In this document: positions 14,100 through 17,238 of the stretch, piece by piece
Layout: each line of letters starts with the position of its first letter
How positions within the stretch are numbered: position 1 is the stretch's first letter
DNA from: a bacterium
GTDB lineage: Bacteria > Bacteroidota > Ignavibacteria > Kapaibacteriales > UBA2268
DNA: 17,238 nt
Direction of reading: 5' to 3'
Assembly: GCA_024710535.1 (NCBI GenBank)
Contig: JANJUO010000174.1
Location: 1-17,238, forward strand
Translations under genes and position numbers: made by a program
The notes under the pieces: model-generated
What the model was told of the DNA's origin: nothing
The model's database searches: none
Seen by the model: only the letters and a program-made list of their open reading frames with translations

Positions 14100-16223
14100 C
14101 TACTTTTTGCAATATTTGTCAAGCCAACCATAAAATTCGGCACTCCAAATTAAATAGTTTTGTGGCTTTGCAACAAAGTGTGTTTCTTCTGGATAAATTA
14201 GTAATTTTGATGGAATATTCTTCACTTGTGCGGCTGTGAATGCTTCCAACGATTGTGTATATGGAACGCGGAAATCTCTTTCGCCTGTGATAATCAAGAT
14301 TGGAGTATCCCAGTTTTGCACGAAATTATGTGGGGAATTTTGGTCGTAATTTGGTTTATGATCAGGATCCCAATATGGTCCGCCGTATTCCCAATTTGAG
14401 AAGAATAATTCTTCGGTTTCGCCATACATACTTTCGAAATTATAAACGCCGCAATGAGAAATAAATGCTTTGAAGCGTTTTTCATGATGACCTGCAAGCC
14501 AGAATGCCGCATAACCACCAGCACTTGCTCCAACTGCAGAAAGTGCATCTTTATCAACAAATTTCTGAGTTGCCATTGCGTCTGTAATGTCAAGAAAATC
14601 TTGCATTGGTCTGCCGCCCCAATCGCGACTAATTGCATCATTCCACGCCTGTCCAAATCCCGGAACTCCGCGTCTGTTCGAAGCTACTACGATATATCCT
14701 TTTGATGCCATTAAGAACAAATTCCAGCGATAATGGAAATTTGGATTTATTTGACTTTGAGGTCCGCCTTGGCAATATGTAATCATAGGATATTTTTTAT
14801 TTGGATTGAAATCAGGTGGGAATACAATCCAAGTGTGAACTTTGGCGCCATCGCTAACATCAAACCATTGCTCTTTTATACCGCATTTTTTGATTGTTGA
14901 ATATAATTCTTTGTTTGTATTTGTTACTTGAGTTGCTTTTCCATCTGCGATATTTATTGTGAAAATATCAAGTGGATCAACGAAAGTATTTCTGCCGGTA
15001 ACAAGTGTTTTGCCGTCAGGAGTAATTGCCAAGCCATGACCGTAAGCATAAGGTCCATCCGTTATCACTTTCCAATTTCCATCTGGAACTGAAATACTAT
15101 ATAATTGAACTGTACCGGAATCATTTGCAACAAAATATATAGATTTGCTATCCGGAGCCCAAACAAATTCTTCAACCCATTGATCAAGCGTACTTGATAA
15201 GAATTTTGTTTCGCCATTTTTGCGATTATAAAGCATCAAGCGAATTTTATCTGATTCAAAGCCCGGTCTTTCCTGACTTTGGTAAGCAATCCAATTTCCA
15301 TCCGGAGAATATAGAGGATATTTATCGTAACCTTTGTTGTCTGCAGTTATGTTTTTGGTTGCATTATCAGCAGGATTCACCAAATAAATATCAGAATTTG
15401 TGCTTAAAGCATAATCGTCAACTTTTTTGCAAGTATATGCAATTTCGTTGTTTTCAGGCGACCATTCCACTTCTTCCACTCCACCAAATGGCTTCAAAGG
15501 AGAGTCGTATTTTTCGTTTGGCATCAAATCTTTTGCAGTTCCGCCACTTGTTGGAACAACAAAAATGTGGCTGTATTTATCATCAGTCCATTCGTCCCAA
15601 TGGCGAACAGGCAATTTTTCATACATTCTAACATTTGCTTTTGTTAAATTAGGATAAATATCGGCAACAGATTGATCGAGTTTGACTTCTGAAGCAAATA
15701 AGAATTGCGTGCCGTTTGATGACCATTCAAAAAGTGCCACACCTTCTGCTTCTTTTGTAATTTGCTTAGGTTTACCGGCATTTGGATAGCCGATTGAATA
15801 AATTTGTGGCGCTCCATCCACGCCGGCAAGATATGCAATAGTTTTGCCGTCTGGCGACCATCTTGCATTAAATTCGCCAAATGGAGTATTTGTTAATTGT
15901 TTATTAACAGTTCCATCTATTGAGGAAACCCATAAATCGTGAGTCAATTTGTTTTCTTCGATGCTTGGAGTGGATAAGCGATACAAAATCCACAAGCCGT
16001 CAGGTGATAATTGAATATCGCTGATTCGTTTGGTTTGGAATAGCAATTCAGCACTAAAAAGTTGCGATTCAGTACCAGTATTTTGCCAAAGAATATCATT
16101 AGTAGCAACTTCAACAGCCGAACTGCCGGCTACTTTTTCGCCAACTTGAGCATCTTGTTTCTTGCAGGCAACTGCCAAAATCAAAATTGAAATCGACAGC
16201 AATAAAATTCTCAATAATTTCAT
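14100..16223 (-). CDS. S9 family prolyl-oligopeptidase-type peptidase, dipeptidyl-peptidase-5-like lipoprotein
   Basis: This 707-residue protein starts with a lipoprotein signal (MKLLRILLLSISILILAVAC, lipid Cys20, good LAVAC lipobox). Residues of about 50-440 form a beta-propeller with repeated S-P-D-G or T-P-D-G turns (LSPDGLW, WSPDGKT, YSPDGNW, TPDGKT). The alpha/beta-hydrolase domain fills the rest, with Ser567 in VGASAGGY, Asp650 in GERDFRVP and His682 in EETHF. The NFESMYGETEE and NWEYGGPYWD segments after the nucleophile resemble dipeptidyl peptidase 5 of Bacteroidota, which trims dipeptides from oligopeptides in the periplasm. Lipid anchoring is a variation on that soluble enzyme. I start at ATG 16223, preceded by GGAAAAG, because the longer frame from 16289 adds a second hydrophobic stretch before the clear lipoprotein signal. 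The gene is monocistronic and ends against the bidirectional terminator. Class and catalysis are sure; the exact specificity is inferred. Confidence 0.88.
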   Translation of the reverse strand: MKLLRILLLSISILILAVACKKQDAQVGEKVAGSSAVEVATNDILWQNTGTESQLFSAELLFQTKRISDIQLSPDGLWILYRLSTPSIEENKLTHDLWVSSIDGTVNKQLTNTPFGEFNARWSPDGKTIAYLAGVDGAPQIYSIGYPNAGKPKQITKEAEGVALFEWSSNGTQFLFASEVKLDQSVADIYPNLTKANVRMYEKLPVRHWDEWTDDKYSHIFVVPTSGGTAKDLMPNEKYDSPLKPFGGVEEVEWSPENNEIAYTCKKVDDYALSTNSDIYLVNPADNATKNITADNKGYDKYPLYSPDGNWIAYQSQERPGFESDKIRLMLYNRKNGETKFLSSTLDQWVEEFVWAPDSKSIYFVANDSGTVQLYSISVPDGNWKVITDGPYAYGHGLAITPDGKTLVTGRNTFVDPLDIFTINIADGKATQVTNTNKELYSTIKKCGIKEQWFDVSDGAKVHTWIVFPPDFNPNKKYPMITYCQGGPQSQINPNFHYRWNLFLMASKGYIVVASNRRGVPGFGQAWNDAISRDWGGRPMQDFLDITDAMATQKFVDKDALSAVGASAGGYAAFWLAGHHEKRFKAFISHCGVYNFESMYGETEELFFSNWEYGGPYWDPDHKPNYDQNSPHNFVQNWDTPILIITGERDFRVPYTQSLEAFTAAQVKNIPSKLLIYPEETHFVAKPQNYLIWSAEFYGWLDKYCKK

Positions 16224-16407
16224 ACTTTTCCTTGAATAAATTAACAAAATTAAAAAAGCAAAATTAACTAAATAAACACTATACAACAAATTAATTAGAA
16301 TTTTTCAGAAAGAAAATTTTGAGTAAGGAATTTGAAGATATCAGATGGCTTCACTTACTATGCCCCAACTTGGTTAAGGTAAATGTAAAGGTAACTAAGC
16401 GAGATTG

Positions 16408-16439
16408 AAAAATTCGGGCTACTTTTGGGGTAGCCCGAA
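16408..16439 (-). terminator. Terminator after the DUF4160-DUF2442 pair; hairpin copy 1
   Basis: A perfect 10-bp GC-rich stem (TTCGGGCTAC 16413-16422 with GTAGCCCGAA 16430-16439) and a 7-nt loop are followed on the - strand by TTTTT (16412-16408). It begins 4 bp past the DUF2442 stop. Its stem recurs at 17089-17113. Confidence 0.85.
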
Positions 16440-16443
16440 AATC

Positions 16444-16692
16444 TTATGATATGAATATTCTATTACTGTTGTCATAAATACAATCAGGACATAAATCCTG
16501 TCCTGATACCCATTCTAAAGTATTACCTGAAATTCTGACTGAATTAAATTTTTGTTTGTCAAGCAATTCTGAAAACCAATCACCATTCAAATAAGGTTTA
16601 CAATCAAATAAACGAATCTCCTTATTTGAAAATTCAATTTCAAGAAAATAATCATCAAGTGGCTTAACTTTAATTGGTTTAATTGTTCTCAT
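16444..16692 (-). CDS. DUF2442 domain protein
   Basis: This is an 82-residue protein. The DUF2442 pattern is visible: an N-terminal beta strand pair around VKPLDDYFLEIEFSNKEIRLFD, then PYL, and a conserved ISGNTLEWVSGQDLCPDCIY segment in which W-x-x-G-x-D-L-x-P-D is the family mark. Three Cys (31, 68 and 71) are present. The start ATG lies one base after the stop of the DUF4160 gene, so the two are surely one transcript and probably translationally coupled. DUF2442 proteins are recurrent neighbours of DUF4160 proteins and the pair is thought to act as a toxin-antitoxin-like module; which is the toxin is not clear from sequence. No DNA-binding motif is evident here. Family call sure, function unknown. 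Confidence 0.85.
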   Translation of the reverse strand: MRTIKPIKVKPLDDYFLEIEFSNKEIRLFDCKPYLNGDWFSELLDKQKFNSVRISGNTLEWVSGQDLCPDCIYDNSNRIFIS

Positions 16693-16693
16693 T

Positions 16694-16960
16694 TTATCTC
16701 AATGGGTCAATTTTGAAATACTCTTTACCTTCATATAGCAATTTCCAATTAGCTTTAAGGTCTTCGTTATGAATTTCTAACCAAGCTTGAACTAATTTCA
16801 TTTTTTTTGAAGGTAATTCTCCACTTAGAACTTCGCCATCTAACGAAATTACTGCTTCAAACTCTTGATACTCTGCATGTATGTGAGGTAAATTATGTCT
16901 GCTATTTACTTCTCTGTACATTTTAATAATTATACCAAAAAAAATACTCAAAGTTGGCAT
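16694..16960 (-). CDS. DUF4160 domain protein
   Basis: This 88-residue protein shows the DUF4160 pattern: MPTLSIFFGIIIKMY at the start, the conserved LPHIHAEY segment with two His (27 and 29), then EAVISLDGEVLSGELP and a helix ending in QAWLEIHNEDLKANW. It is full length and opens the two-gene unit, with DUF2442 starting one base after its stop. Members are small, widespread in accessory regions and often paired with DUF2442, and a toxin-antitoxin-like role has been proposed on that basis. I see no catalytic motif that settles an activity. The pair is bounded on both sides by related hairpins, which gives it the look of a small movable cassette. Family call sure, function inferred. Confidence 0.85.
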   Translation of the reverse strand: MPTLSIFFGIIIKMYREVNSRHNLPHIHAEYQEFEAVISLDGEVLSGELPSKKMKLVQAWLEIHNEDLKANWKLLYEGKEYFKIDPLR

Positions 16961-17238
16961 AAAAAACTCATAAAAATATTAATAAAACAATTATTTATAA
17001 CGCTATAAACAAAACTTTATTTTTTTTATAAAGCTTTAGAGCTGTTTTTCAAAAACATCTTTTGTTTTATAAAAATGATAAAATCAAATTCGGGCTACTG
17101 CGAGGGTAGCCCGTAGTTTATGAAAAAAAGAAAATATATATTATTTTGTTAAACTTGAGCTAAATGGGCACAAAAATTAATTCACATTTTCTTTAGTTGT
17201 TTTCAAATTTGTAAATAATAGAGAACTTTTTTTCTTTT
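16961..17238. other. AT-rich region upstream of the DUF4160 gene, to the window edge
   Basis: No open frame or RNA gene is recognisable in this 278-bp stretch. It should hold the leftward promoter of the DUF4160-DUF2442 pair and contains the second hairpin copy at 17087-17113. Confidence 0.5.
17087..17113. repeat. Hairpin copy 2, same stem as the 16413-16439 terminator
   Basis: The stem CGGGCTAC (17091-17098) pairs with GTAGCCCG (17106-17113) around a 7-nt loop. The 13 bases AATTCGGGCTACT and the 10 bases GGGTAGCCCG are identical to copy 1 and only about four loop bases differ. On the - strand it is followed by AATTTGATTTTA, a poor U-tract, so it may end a leftward transcript from beyond the window or be a dispersed hairpin repeat. 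Confidence 0.7.

Overview
The window is AT-rich (roughly one third G+C by eye). It looks like chromosome from a Gram-negative member of the Fibrobacterota-Chlorobiota-Bacteroidota group. The support is a HmuY-like protein with a C-terminal type IX secretion (T9SS) sorting domain, a TonB-dependent receptor paired with a lipoprotein, a dipeptidyl-peptidase-5-like S9 peptidase, an Rpn-family nuclease and an LTA-synthase-family sulfatase-fold enzyme. Several starts have clear Shine-Dalgarno sequences (AGGTGA, GAGGT) and one gene has a TTGACA-type promoter. This fits the Chlorobi/Ignavibacteria/Kapaibacteria side better than classical Bacteroidia, but that placement is an inference.

Layout, left to right. 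1-237 (-): 5' part of a small BrnT/DUF4258-like toxin-type protein cut by the window edge. 531-1811 (+): lipoprotein-like HAD phosphatase resembling phosphorylcholine phosphatase. 6520-1855 (-): a three-gene surface-uptake locus made of a T9SS-sorted HmuY-like protein, a TonB-dependent receptor with a haem-receptor-type FRAP...His...NPDL motif, and a HmuY-like lipoprotein whose start overlaps the receptor stop (ATGA). 7004-9031 (+): membrane Fe-S oxidoreductase with a NarI-like b-type domain, two 4Fe-4S motifs and two CCG domains. 12724-9258 (-): a two-gene unit of an LTA-synthase-family membrane enzyme and a dicarboxylate/glutamate:cation symporter with an unusual ectodomain insertion. 13182-14033 (+): Rpn-type PD-(D/E)XK nuclease. 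16223-14100 (-): S9 peptidase lipoprotein. 16960-16444 (-): DUF4160 and DUF2442, tightly coupled and flanked by two near-identical hairpins.

The most coherent system is the uptake locus. Two divergent HmuY-like paralogues, one predicted to be exported by T9SS and one a lipid-anchored partner, flank their receptor. This suggests a capture, hand-over and import relay for haem or a similar ligand. No haem-processing or ABC-importer genes lie in the window. The rest is mainly single-purpose metabolism and envelope genes separated by strong, often bidirectional, hairpin terminators, plus small toxin-antitoxin-like genes at both ends.
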